Assembly: GCF_000739635.1 (NCBI RefSeq)
Contig: NZ_BATQ01000142.1
Coordinates: 1 to 64,000 of the forward strand
From: Verrucomicrobium sp. BvORR034
Lineage (GTDB): Bacteria; Verrucomicrobiota; Verrucomicrobiia; Verrucomicrobiales; Verrucomicrobiaceae
Reading direction: 5' to 3'
Length of the DNA: 64,000 nucleotides
Shown here: one piece after another, positions 7,561 to 15,327 of the stretch
Layout: every line of letters starts with the position of its first letter
How positions within the stretch are numbered: position 1 is the first letter of the stretch
Translations under genes and position numbers: made by a program
Notes under the pieces: model-generated
Database searches by the model: none
Told to the model about the DNA's origin: nothing
The model's input: only the letters and a program-made list of their open reading frames with translations

Positions 7561-9228
7561 GTGAGCCAATCGACCAAGACCAAACCCTCCCTGCTTCAAC
7601 GAATCACGTCAGGGCTGAAACGCCTCACGGGCCTGGGCAAGAAGAAAACCGCTGACGACAGCGCGAAACATCACGAAAAGCACCCGGAGAAGCTGCACGC
7701 CGCGAAGGCCGCCACCCGCAGGGATGCCGCCGAACATCGCCCCAAAGTGGAGCGTGAACGTGACCGCGATGGCAACCGTGGACGTGAACGCGACCGCCAG
7801 CGCGAAGGTGGTGGAGCCGGAGCCGGCAGACCGCCCCGCACTGGGGAACGCGACCGTGAGCGCCCCCGTTCTGGCCGCGACCAGGATCGCCGCCCAGCCC
7901 GTGGAGGTCGCGAACGCGATCGTGACCGGTCTCCACGCGAGGAACGCGAAGCTGGCGACCGCCGCCACGCCCCAGCCGTCGCCGCCGAGCCCCCGCCGCC
8001 CGCACCGCCCGTTCCTGAAGGTCCTTATCCAGAAGCTTTTGAAATCTTGGGGCTCTCCCCCGCTGTTCTCGCCGGGGTGCGCGATATGGGCTACGAAACG
8101 CCCACTGAAATTCAAGCCCGCACCGCCCCCGTAGTTCTCGCCGGTAAAGATGTCATCGGCGCCTCCCAGACTGGTACTGGCAAAACTGCCGCCTTTGGTC
8201 TGCCCACTCTCTCCCGCCTCGGCGCTCCTGGCAAACTTCGCTGCCTGATCCTGGAGCCCACCCGCGAACTCGCCGCCCAGGTGGTGGAAGCGTTCGACAA
8301 GTTCAACCGGCACACCGGCCTCCGCACCCTTCTCGTGCACGGCGGCGTAGGTTACGGCAAGCAGCGCGAAGGCCTGCAGCGCGGCGTGGACGTCGTAGTG
8401 GCTACTCCCGGTCGCCTCCTTGATTTCATGAGCGATGGCACGGTGAACCTCGCCGATATCGAAGTGCTCATTCTGGATGAAGTGGACCGCATGCTCGACA
8501 TGGGATTCCTTCCTGATGTGCGCCGGATCGTGAGTGAGACCCCTAAATCACGGCAGACGCTGTTCTTCTCCGCCACCATGCCCCCCCAGATCAAGGGCCT
8601 GGCCGACTGGGCCCTGCGTGAGCCTGAGAGCATCGAAGTGGGCCTGCGTTTCTCCCCTGCGGAAACGGTCAGCCACTACATGTATCCCGTCGCGAGCGAT
8701 CAACGTGAGGAATTGCTGCTGGCCCTGCTCCAGAGCACCGAATTCCACAGCGTGATGATCTTCACCCGCATGAAAGTGCATGCCGACCGTCTCTTTGCCG
8801 CCATCCAGCAGACTGGCAAATACAAGGTGGCCGTGATGCACTCCGACATCAATCAGCGCGATCGTGAGAAGGCCCTGCAGGGTTTCCGCGACGGCGCCTT
8901 CGACATCATTGTCGCCACCGACCTTGCCGCCCGTGGCCTCGACGTGAGCGGCGTGACCCATGTGATCAACTACATGGTGCCCGAGAATCCGGAAGACTAT
9001 GTGCACCGCATCGGCCGTACCGGTCGTGCGCAAAAAGAGGGCGATGCCTTTACCCTCTTTGCCGCAGATGAGATCTCCTACGTCCACTCCATCGAGCGCC
9101 TCATTGATCAAAAGATCGAGCGCCGGAAGCTCGACGGCTTCAAGTACAAGTTCACCACGGTTTTGGACAACGAAGACAAAGCCAAGGCCATCATGACCGG
9201 CCGGAAGACAGGCAAGCGGCGGCGGTAA
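7561..9228 (+). CDS. DEAD-box-type RNA helicase with Arg/Asp-rich N-terminus
   Basis: 555 residues, GTG start. Residues about 1-155 are low complexity and highly charged, with many RERDR-like units, a likely RNA-binding disordered head. The helicase core follows: Q motif (GYETPTEIQ), motif I ASQTGTGKT about 199, PTRELAAQ, TPGRLLD, motif II as DEVD near 305 instead of DEAD, SAT, then the second RecA domain with ATDLAARGLDV and HRIGRTGR near 482. A short basic tail ends in KRRR. Members remodel RNA duplexes in ribosome assembly or mRNA decay; RhlE-type is the closest guess. An intrinsic terminator follows at 9308. Confidence 0.92.
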   Translation: MSQSTKTKPSLLQRITSGLKRLTGLGKKKTADDSAKHHEKHPEKLHAAKAATRRDAAEHRPKVERERDRDGNRGRERDRQREGGGAGAGRPPRTGERDRERPRSGRDQDRRPARGGRERDRDRSPREEREAGDRRHAPAVAAEPPPPAPPVPEGPYPEAFEILGLSPAVLAGVRDMGYETPTEIQARTAPVVLAGKDVIGASQTGTGKTAAFGLPTLSRLGAPGKLRCLILEPTRELAAQVVEAFDKFNRHTGLRTLLVHGGVGYGKQREGLQRGVDVVVATPGRLLDFMSDGTVNLADIEVLILDEVDRMLDMGFLPDVRRIVSETPKSRQTLFFSATMPPQIKGLADWALREPESIEVGLRFSPAETVSHYMYPVASDQREELLLALLQSTEFHSVMIFTRMKVHADRLFAAIQQTGKYKVAVMHSDINQRDREKALQGFRDGAFDIIVATDLAARGLDVSGVTHVINYMVPENPEDYVHRIGRTGRAQKEGDAFTLFAADEISYVHSIERLIDQKIERRKLDGFKYKFTTVLDNEDKAKAIMTGRKTGKRRR

Positions 9229-9275
9229 GCGCTGGGTGGATTGGAGATGGGTGCGCTTCGTTGATATTGCGTGCC

Positions 9276-9305
9276 AGTGGGCAGTGCGTCAGTAGTCAGT
9301 GCGTC
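9276..9305. repeat. short octamer-type repeat after the helicase gene
   Basis: AGTGCGTC occurs at 9283-9290 and 9298-9305, with the related AGTGGGC and AGTAGTC between. The reverse complement GACGCACT is a circular permutation of the unit CTGACGCA repeated nine times at 41869. Located about 50 bp past the helicase stop codon. Confidence 0.5.
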
Positions 9306-9307
9306 AA

Positions 9308-9343
9308 GGCGTTGGACCGTGAATCGTCCAACGCCCTTTTTTT
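9308..9343 (+). terminator. intrinsic terminator after the helicase gene
   Basis: A 10-bp stem GGCGTTGGAC (9308-9317) / GTCCAACGCC (9326-9335) with an 8-nt loop is followed by C and seven T (9337-9343). Confidence 0.85.
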
Positions 9344-9357
9344 GCCTTACGCGTGAC

Positions 9358-9435
9358 ACCGGCTTCCAGCCGGTTCAGTCTGCGCTGGTATGATAGGTTT
9401 CCGAACCTGTCGGTATTGCAGGAATTTCATCCTGC
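9358..9435. repeat. three consecutive TCC-loop hairpins (REP-like)
   Basis: ACCGGC-TTCCA-GCCGGT (9358-9374), AGGTT-TCCG-AACCT (9395-9408) and GCAGGA-ATTTCA-TCCTGC (9418-9435) lie in series between a terminator and the next gene. The first two share the GG..TTCC..CC design of the hairpins at 1155-1199 (minus sense) and 32885-32925. Confidence 0.6.
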
Positions 9436-9497
9436 TTCGATCGCGGTCTGAGCAATTTGCACTACGCCCTGTCGAAACCATCCTCGCTCTGACACGC

Positions 9498-9905
9498 ATG
9501 CACCACTCTCGCCATCAACTGCTGACCGCATTCTGTCTCTTTCTCTTTATGGCGATGGCAGGCGCCACTGCGCTCCACGCCAAGCGCGCCGCTCCCCCTC
9601 AGGTCCTGCCGGTCACTCTTAACGGCGTCCAGTTCACGGTTCGCAATCAGCCCGACACCATGGGCGTCGTGACAGCGACGGACATCCGCACCGGAAAGAA
9701 GCTCTGGGAAAAGAAACTGTACACAGTCATCCTGATTCCAGGGCTCGAGAAGGACGTCCAGTGGGTGTTCATCACCAAGATGGAAATCCACCCGCTATCG
9801 GGAAGCAAATCCGATCAATCCACCACCCTGCGCGTCACCAATGAACACGGCGAGATCTTCCATCTGGATCCAGCGACCGGCCAATCGAGGAAGATCAAGA
9901 TCTGA
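9498..9905 (+). CDS. secreted protein of unknown function
   Basis: The start at 9498 (MHHSRHQLLTAF) gives a 135-residue protein with a clear signal peptide ending near ALHAKRA; the upstream extension to 9390 runs through the hairpin repeats and is unlikely. The mature part is beta-rich and includes GVVTATDIRTGKKLWEKKLY and FHLDPATGQSRKI, segments that resemble single PQQ/WD-like beta-propeller blades (a 'd-x-x-T-G-k-x-l-W' pattern). One or two blades cannot make a propeller, so this is only a resemblance. Function unknown. Confidence 0.65.
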   Translation: MHHSRHQLLTAFCLFLFMAMAGATALHAKRAAPPQVLPVTLNGVQFTVRNQPDTMGVVTATDIRTGKKLWEKKLYTVILIPGLEKDVQWVFITKMEIHPLSGSKSDQSTTLRVTNEHGEIFHLDPATGQSRKIKI

Positions 9906-10045
9906 GTCAGGCAGAGAGCTATGTTGGGCGGCCTCAACGCCGAAGGCTGAAAGCGCCTTCTTCCACCCCTCGCAATCTCCACTTGATCCCGCGAAGCGCA
10001 TGCGAGTCAGGTTAAGGGGTTACCGTTGTTGCGCGCGAGCGGTCT

Positions 10046-10340
10046 GACGCCAAAGGCGTCAAACAGAGTAGCCCAGGGTCAGGCGAGGAACGAGCCGCCA
10101 CCCTGGGTACATGGGCAAGTGGACCAGAACTCCGAAGTGAGTTCAACAAACCGTGACAGCATCCCTGAGGTTGCCACCGCATGCAGGACGATCGCATCCA
10201 GGTGATCTGGACGGTTTGTTGAACTCCCTTGGAGTTCCCGCGCCCCCTCTATACCTGGGGTGGCGACCACTTCGCGGTCTGATCCCGCGACTGCGGGACT
10301 GTTATGTATCACGCCGTTGGCGTGGGATTTCCGCCAGAAA
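10046..10340. repeat. modular hairpin element, copy A, in a 700-bp gene-free stretch
   Basis: The 9906-10562 stretch has no convincing gene. It contains GACGCC-AAA-GGCGTC (10046-10060), CCCAGGGT/ACCCTGGG (10072-10079/10100-10107) with a loop containing GGCGAG, GAACTC/GAGTTC (10127-10144), and a perfect 16-bp inverted repeat, GAGTTCAACAAACCGT at 10139-10154 against 10211-10226, overlapping GAACTCC-CTT-GGAGTTC (10221-10237). Further hairpins near 10283 (CCCGC/GCGGG) and 10312 (ACGCC/GGCGT) follow. The central CCCA..TGGG stem matches copies B, C and D (41585, 46447, 13596). Confidence 0.65.
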
Positions 10341-10562
10341 ACACGGAATTACCGTCACGCTCGGGATTTACATCCCCCCAAACCTGACACGCGCACAGAA
10401 CTCCCTAACGCAACGATCCTCGCCGCAGTCCCAAAGAGGCTGCTCATCCAGGTGTTGGATGTTTGCAGAGTCCTGTTCATACCGCGGCCCCACGAAGTCG
10501 TAGGCATGCACCCGGTGAGCTCATCGCGCTCTCTTCCGCTTCTTGGGCAGTTCATTTCTTTC

Positions 10563-10595
10563 TTTACAATTTACACTAACACTGTCACTGTAAAT
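10563..10595 (+). promoter_or_regulatory. candidate MerR-type promoter/operator
   Basis: A TTTACA -35-like box (10563-10568) and a TGTAAA -10-like box (10589-10594) are separated by 20 bp, longer than the usual 17 and typical of MerR-activated promoters. A dyad ATTTACA (10569-10575)/TGTAAAT (10589-10595) lies in and over the spacer. The MerR-family start codon is at 10609, so the transcript would have almost no leader. Autoregulation is inferred. Confidence 0.4.
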
Positions 10596-10608
10596 CCGTA
10601 CTCAGAAA

Positions 10609-11082
10609 ATGGCCTACAGCTTGGACAGTCTTGCGGACGCGGTGAATGCCTGGTGCACCCAGCACCGGATTACCCCTGCCAATGGCCAGGCGGCCACTGA
10701 GTTGTCTGTCCGAACGCTGCGCTACTACCGCACGGTGAATCTTCTCGATGCTCCAGCGTCGGGCGGCGGGGCGGGCTACGGGGAGCGACATTTCCTGCAG
10801 GCTTGTGCCGTGCGGGTGCTGCAGGCGGAAGGCCTTCCACTCAACCGCATTCAATCGCTCCTCTTCGGTCGAAGCGATGGTGAACTGCAATCTGTCATCG
10901 ACGCGGCGGCCAAGGGCACTGTCGAGCTTCCTTCTCCGAATCAAGCACCGTTGCCCGCGCAACCTGAATGCTGGCAAACCTGGCCGCTGGGATCCGACTT
11001 CCTGCTCATCTCACGCAAGCCCGGAGTTCACCTCAGTCCGGAGCAGACCGCTGCCATCCTGGACATCCTCGCACGAGGATAG
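10609..11082 (+). CDS. MerR-family transcriptional regulator
   Basis: 157 residues. The N-terminal winged helix carries the MerR hallmark SVRTLRYYRTVNLL (about residues 32-45) after an unusually long lead-in of about 30 residues, then GYGERHFLQACAVRVLQAEG and LPLNRIQSLLFG. There is no long dimerisation helix with a cysteine sensor; the C-terminal 50 residues look like a small separate domain with a hydrophobic core (LGSDFLLISRKPGVHLSPEQ). It lies 108 bp upstream of the VIT/vWA gene on the same strand, so it probably controls that gene and itself. Confidence 0.85.
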   Translation: MAYSLDSLADAVNAWCTQHRITPANGQAATELSVRTLRYYRTVNLLDAPASGGGAGYGERHFLQACAVRVLQAEGLPLNRIQSLLFGRSDGELQSVIDAAAKGTVELPSPNQAPLPAQPECWQTWPLGSDFLLISRKPGVHLSPEQTAAILDILARG

Positions 11083-11190
11083 TCCTCCAACCAATCCATC
11101 AGGCCAGCCCCACGCTGAACCTCTTCACCACACGGAAAGTTTCCTAAAACTTTCCACCTCCGCTTTCATCCGTTCCAACCCCACCCCGCC

Positions 11191-13536
11191 ATGACCTCTC
11201 CACTCTTCGGCCTCATTGCGCAGCTCGCTCAAACCCGCATTCACCTCCCGCTCATCCATATCGAGACACGTTTTCGCATCTCCGGGGAGGTGGTCTCTGT
11301 GCAGATGGATCAAGTGTTTGAACAAACCTCCCGCGAACCGTTGGATGTCACCTACACCTTCCCCCTGCCCGCCAGTGCGGCAGTGCATCGCTGCGAGATG
11401 ATCATCAACGACCGCGTGGTTCGCGCCGTGGTCATGGAGGAAAACGAAGCCCGCGAGACTGCAGCCACCAAAAAAGCGGAGGGACATCGCACCGCCTTGG
11501 TCGAGGTGACTCGCGACAACCTCTTCACCCTGCAACTGGGCAACGTCAGCCCGGGAGATCGCATCGTCATCCGCTTCGCCTACGTGGAGTGGCTCGACCG
11601 CCTGGGCCCCCAGCTGAGTCTGCGCATCCCCTTCAGCCCCGGGATCCGCTACATTCCCGGCCAGCCGCTGCTGCGCAGTAACAGAGGCCAGGGCAGCGTG
11701 GACGACACGGATCAAGTTCCCGACGCTTCAAAGATCTCACCACCGCGCATCCGGGGCAACCACCCCGACGCAGCCACGATGTATCTGCACGGGGAATTTG
11801 ATGCCGATGAGGTGAATGTGCGCACCCTGACATCCCCCTCCCATCACGCCGTCTTCCGCAGCCTTCATGGACGTCTTGAGGCAGAACTGTCCGGCGAGGA
11901 GCAGATCCCCGACCGCGACTTTGTCGTACGATGGGAGGAAACTACCACTGGCAGCTCGGCCATGGGCCGTGCCTGGACGGGCGGGCCCCGCTCCGGAACC
12001 GACCACGAACGGGACAACTCGGTTTATGCGCTCCTGCAACTGCGGGCTCCACAGATCGAAGCACTGGCCGTCCAAGAAGACCTTGCTCAGGACTTCTGGT
12101 TCCTGGTGGATCGCTCTGGCAGCATGCAGGGGGACAAGTGGCAGAAGTGTGCCGAAGCTCTCCACACCTTCGTGAAAGAGCTGGGCGCCAACGACCGCAT
12201 CTGGATTACCTGTTTTGAGACGGGATTCCGCGACTTCGCCGAGCGTCCCCTGCGACGCGACGAACTGCTGGCCGACAAAGGCTTTCAAGCCATCGCCAAA
12301 TTGGGTACAGGCGGCGGCACTGAACTGCTACCTGCACTCAAACACGTGCTGGCGAAACGCGCCACCCATGCGGACGCCTCCCGCCCTTCTCGCATCATCC
12401 TCATCACCGACGGCCAAGTCGGCAACGAGCCGGAGAACCTGCATCGTATGCAGCAGCCAGACGCTGCACCCCTGTCAGTCCATTGCTTTGGCATCGATGA
12501 TGCCGTGAACGATGCTTTCCTGAAGGCTCTCGCCCGTCAATCTGGGGGACGCTGTACGTTGATGACGCCCAAGGACGACATTCCGGCAGCCGTGAAGCGG
12601 CTCGCCCTCACCCTGCGACGTCCCGTGCTCACCAAAATTCACCTGGAGCAGGCGGAGGCCGGGATGGAGGAAGGAGATCTGCCCGAGAAAATCACTGACC
12701 TATACGCCAGCGAGGTCACGCTGCTGGCTGTGAGGTGCCGCTCTACTGCGAGCCACATCACCCTGCACGCCCTCCAGCCGGGAGGCATCCCCTGGAGCCA
12801 GACGTTCTCATTGAACCTCGAACCCGGCAATGCTCTGCCTCGTCTGATCTGGACTCAACGCCGATGTCAGGATCTCCTGGCCTCCCATCGCAAACCAGCC
12901 GCCATCCAACTGGCCATCTCCCACAACCTCGTCTGCGAAGGCACCTCCTTCATCGCCTGGGATGAGCAAGAGAAGGTCTCTGTAGCCACGCGTGAAGTGT
13001 ATCAACCGTCTGTGGCGGTTGGCGGGGCTATGTTTGATTCACTTCCGATGGCTGCGGCAGCAGCGCTGTCACCAGCAGCTTTCGGAATCAAGAAGCGCTC
13101 TTCCCTCGGAAAGGTGGCACTTCGATCACCCCACACCGCGTACGACGGATTGGATTTGGCTCCGGCAGCATCATTTCCAGAGGTTGCGCGGTCAACCGAT
13201 CGCAAACAGCAATTGCTTGCAAATGTCGGTGGACGTTTTGGATACTTCCATCGGCTGGCCCGTCGCCGCCGCAAGCCCTGGATGACACCTCTTCGTGATC
13301 TGCTTGTTTCCCACAACCTGGAAACGGAAGTGGCCAACGCCCTTGTGATGATCCTCTTCATCTGGGCAGACTTGGCGGACGATGCCGCTGACCGACATTC
13401 CCAGATGGAAGAATTGCTCCGTCAGGTGCAGTCCATGTCTGCACCACAAGACTATCTGGACTCCTACATTGAGATGATCCTTCCCCAAGATAAGACGCAG
13501 CTCTTCCATGACCTTATGAACCTGAAGGCGGCATAA
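11191..13536 (+). CDS. VIT and vWA domain protein
   Basis: 781 residues. Residues about 1-130 form a VIT (vault/inter-alpha-trypsin) domain: PLTYTFPLPASAAVHRC-like text, then VVMEENEARE and LFTLQLGNVSPGDRIVIRF. A von Willebrand A domain starts at about 305 with the MIDAS motif DRSGSM; the conserved TGGGTEL and ITDGQVGNE follow. The C-terminal 250 residues are poorly conserved and include an Arg-rich patch near 690. No signal peptide or sortase signal, so it is probably cytoplasmic. VIT/vWA proteins are thought to be metal-dependent protein-protein scaffolds. The MerR gene just upstream suggests regulated expression; its cellular partner is unknown. Confidence 0.9.
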   Translation: MTSPLFGLIAQLAQTRIHLPLIHIETRFRISGEVVSVQMDQVFEQTSREPLDVTYTFPLPASAAVHRCEMIINDRVVRAVVMEENEARETAATKKAEGHRTALVEVTRDNLFTLQLGNVSPGDRIVIRFAYVEWLDRLGPQLSLRIPFSPGIRYIPGQPLLRSNRGQGSVDDTDQVPDASKISPPRIRGNHPDAATMYLHGEFDADEVNVRTLTSPSHHAVFRSLHGRLEAELSGEEQIPDRDFVVRWEETTTGSSAMGRAWTGGPRSGTDHERDNSVYALLQLRAPQIEALAVQEDLAQDFWFLVDRSGSMQGDKWQKCAEALHTFVKELGANDRIWITCFETGFRDFAERPLRRDELLADKGFQAIAKLGTGGGTELLPALKHVLAKRATHADASRPSRIILITDGQVGNEPENLHRMQQPDAAPLSVHCFGIDDAVNDAFLKALARQSGGRCTLMTPKDDIPAAVKRLALTLRRPVLTKIHLEQAEAGMEEGDLPEKITDLYASEVTLLAVRCRSTASHITLHALQPGGIPWSQTFSLNLEPGNALPRLIWTQRRCQDLLASHRKPAAIQLAISHNLVCEGTSFIAWDEQEKVSVATREVYQPSVAVGGAMFDSLPMAAAAALSPAAFGIKKRSSLGKVALRSPHTAYDGLDLAPAASFPEVARSTDRKQQLLANVGGRFGYFHRLARRRRKPWMTPLRDLLVSHNLETEVANALVMILFIWADLADDAADRHSQMEELLRQVQSMSAPQDYLDSYIEMILPQDKTQLFHDLMNLKAA

Positions 13537-13558
13537 CCGAAGGAGACGCTCCGATCCA

Positions 13559-13660
13559 CCGTCCCTCCGGGACGGAAACCTTTCTCATCATTTGACCGGT
13601 GGTTCCCGGCCTGATGACAGGCCTCCACCACCGGCTACGCTCCACCGTCCCTCCGGGACG
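13559..13660. repeat. modular hairpin element, copy D
   Basis: Three units in order: CCGTCCC-TCC-GGGACGG (13559-13575), a long stem CCGGTGGT (13596-13603)/ACCACCGG (13627-13634) enclosing an inner stem GGCCTG-ATGA-CAGGCC (13608-13623), and CGTCCC-TCC-GGGACG (13646-13660). The flanking hairpins are the same sequence. The architecture (short hairpin, long stem, 11-nt spacer, short hairpin) matches copies B and C although the stem sequences differ. Confidence 0.7.
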
Positions 13661-13774
13661 AAAAGCAAAAGCACCGAGCCCCAGCAAAAGGGCAATCGCA
13701 GCACAGTTGCTCCAAGCCTGGTATTTTCCAAGAACCTATCGCCCTCATCCAGCCCGACTCATCCTCAATTCCCC

Positions 13775-13812
13775 ATCTTGTTAATCTTCTAAAAATCTTG
13801 TCAATCCTGTCT
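13775..13812. repeat. 38-bp dispersed repeat, copy 2 (solo)
   Basis: Same 38-bp element as at 18-55 (it differs in the variable middle, CTTCTAAAA). It starts 21 bp beyond the stop codon of the minus-strand DUF1501 gene, in the same orientation relative to that gene as copies 1 and 5. Confidence 0.85.
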
Positions 13813-13833
13813 CAAAAGCCCCCGCCCTGACAG

Positions 13834-15309
13834 TCAACCCAGCACGCCCTTCACCACCCTCGCTTCTTCCACGCCGGTCAGCCTCTGATCCAGCCCCTGG
13901 AACTTGAAGCTGAACTTGGAGTGATCCACCCCCATCTGGTGCAGAATGGTGGCGTTGAGGTCATTGATGTGCACAGGGTCCTTCAGGATGTTGTAGCTGA
14001 AGTCATCCGTCTCCCCATAGGTCGTCCCGGCCTTCACGCCGCCACCGGCCATCCACATGCAGAAGTTCCGCGGATGGTGGTCTCGACCGTAGTTGTCCTT
14101 GGTGAGGGTGCCTTGCGAATAGACCGTCCGTCCAAACTCCCCGCCCCACACGACGAGCGTATCGTTCAGCAACCCACGCTGCTTCAAGTCCTTGATCAAT
14201 CCAGCACAAGCCTGGTCCACATCCAGGCACTGTTCCTTGATATTCTTGGGCAGCCCACTGTGCTGATCCCAGCCACGATGCAGAATCTGCACCACTCGGG
14301 TGCCACGCTCCACCAGACGACGGGCCAGGAGGGCGCTGGAGGCAAAGGAACCCATGCGTTGCACGTCCGGGCCGTAGAGATCCAGCGTGGCTTTGCTCTC
14401 CGTGCTCAGGTCTGTGAGTTCCGGCACGCTCGTCTGCATGCGGAACGCCATCTCGTATTGTGAGATGCGGGTCTGAATCTCCGGATCACCGAAACGCTCG
14501 AAGCTCTGTTGATTCAGCTTGTTCAGCGCATTGAGCATGGTGCGCCGGTCGCCCCCCTCCACGCCGGGCGGGTTCTTGATGTACAACACGGGATCTCCCT
14601 GGCCCCGTAGTGCCACGCCGTTGTGACTCGTGGGAAGAAAGCCGCTGGACCACATGCGGGTGAACAGGGCCTGGGCATTGCCGGTGGACGGGAAGGTGGG
14701 CGTGAAGACGACGAACGCCGGCAGGTTGTTGCTCTCACTGCCCAGGCCATAGCTGAGCCACGAACCCAGGCTGGGCTTGCCCGGCACCTCGCTGCCCGTC
14801 ATGACAAAGGTGCAGGCAGGATCATGGTTGATCGCGGAGGTGTGGACCGTCCGGATCATGGTCAGGTCATCCACCACCGTCTGCATGTGCGGCACCAGGT
14901 CACTCATCCACGTGCCGCTCTGACCACACTGGTTGAACTGGAAGATGCTCGGCGCCACCGGCAGCCGCGACTGGCCGCTGGTCATGCCCGTGATGCGCTG
15001 TCCGTTGCGCACGCTGTCCGGAAGATCTTTGTCAAAATACTCCCGCAGGCCCGGCTTGTAGTCGAACAGGTCGATCTGCGACGGCGCCCCGTTCATGTGC
15101 AGGTAGATCAGCCGCTTGGCCTTGGGCGCAAAGTGCGGAAACCCTGGCTGCGCTGGGTGCACCTGCGCCGCAGTTCCACCGCCAGTCGCCCCCAGCATCA
15201 AGCGGTCTCCCAGCAGGTAGCTCAGGCCCAACGCCCCCAGACGCAGGCCGGTGCCTTGAAAGAAACGACGCCGGGTGGTCTGCTCGTGATAGTCAACAAA
15301 CGGGTTCAT
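13834..15309 (-). CDS. DUF1501 domain-containing secreted protein
   Basis: 491 residues. The N-terminus has a twin-arginine-type signal ([23 protein letters not shown]), so Tat export is predicted. The body matches the DUF1501 family, whose fold is related to sulfatases/alkaline phosphatases: [24 protein letters not shown], later WDQHSGL, and GEFGRT with GRDHHP near the C-terminus. It lies 18 bp after the PSD1 cytochrome gene on the same strand, the classic Planctomycetota/Verrucomicrobiota pairing, so they are co-transcribed. The pair is widely suspected to act in degradation of complex or sulfated polysaccharides; no biochemical role can be read here. Confidence 0.92.
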   Translation of the reverse strand: MNPFVDYHEQTTRRRFFQGTGLRLGALGLSYLLGDRLMLGATGGGTAAQVHPAQPGFPHFAPKAKRLIYLHMNGAPSQIDLFDYKPGLREYFDKDLPDSVRNGQRITGMTSGQSRLPVAPSIFQFNQCGQSGTWMSDLVPHMQTVVDDLTMIRTVHTSAINHDPACTFVMTGSEVPGKPSLGSWLSYGLGSESNNLPAFVVFTPTFPSTGNAQALFTRMWSSGFLPTSHNGVALRGQGDPVLYIKNPPGVEGGDRRTMLNALNKLNQQSFERFGDPEIQTRISQYEMAFRMQTSVPELTDLSTESKATLDLYGPDVQRMGSFASSALLARRLVERGTRVVQILHRGWDQHSGLPKNIKEQCLDVDQACAGLIKDLKQRGLLNDTLVVWGGEFGRTVYSQGTLTKDNYGRDHHPRNFCMWMAGGGVKAGTTYGETDDFSYNILKDPVHINDLNATILHQMGVDHSKFSFKFQGLDQRLTGVEEARVVKGVLG

Positions 15310-15327
15310 GGAGTCAATCTATGGGCG

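Noticed and set aside
10153-10503. 116-codon open frame in the 10-kb gap
   Set aside because: It crosses the inverted repeats of hairpin copy A and has no signal or domain.
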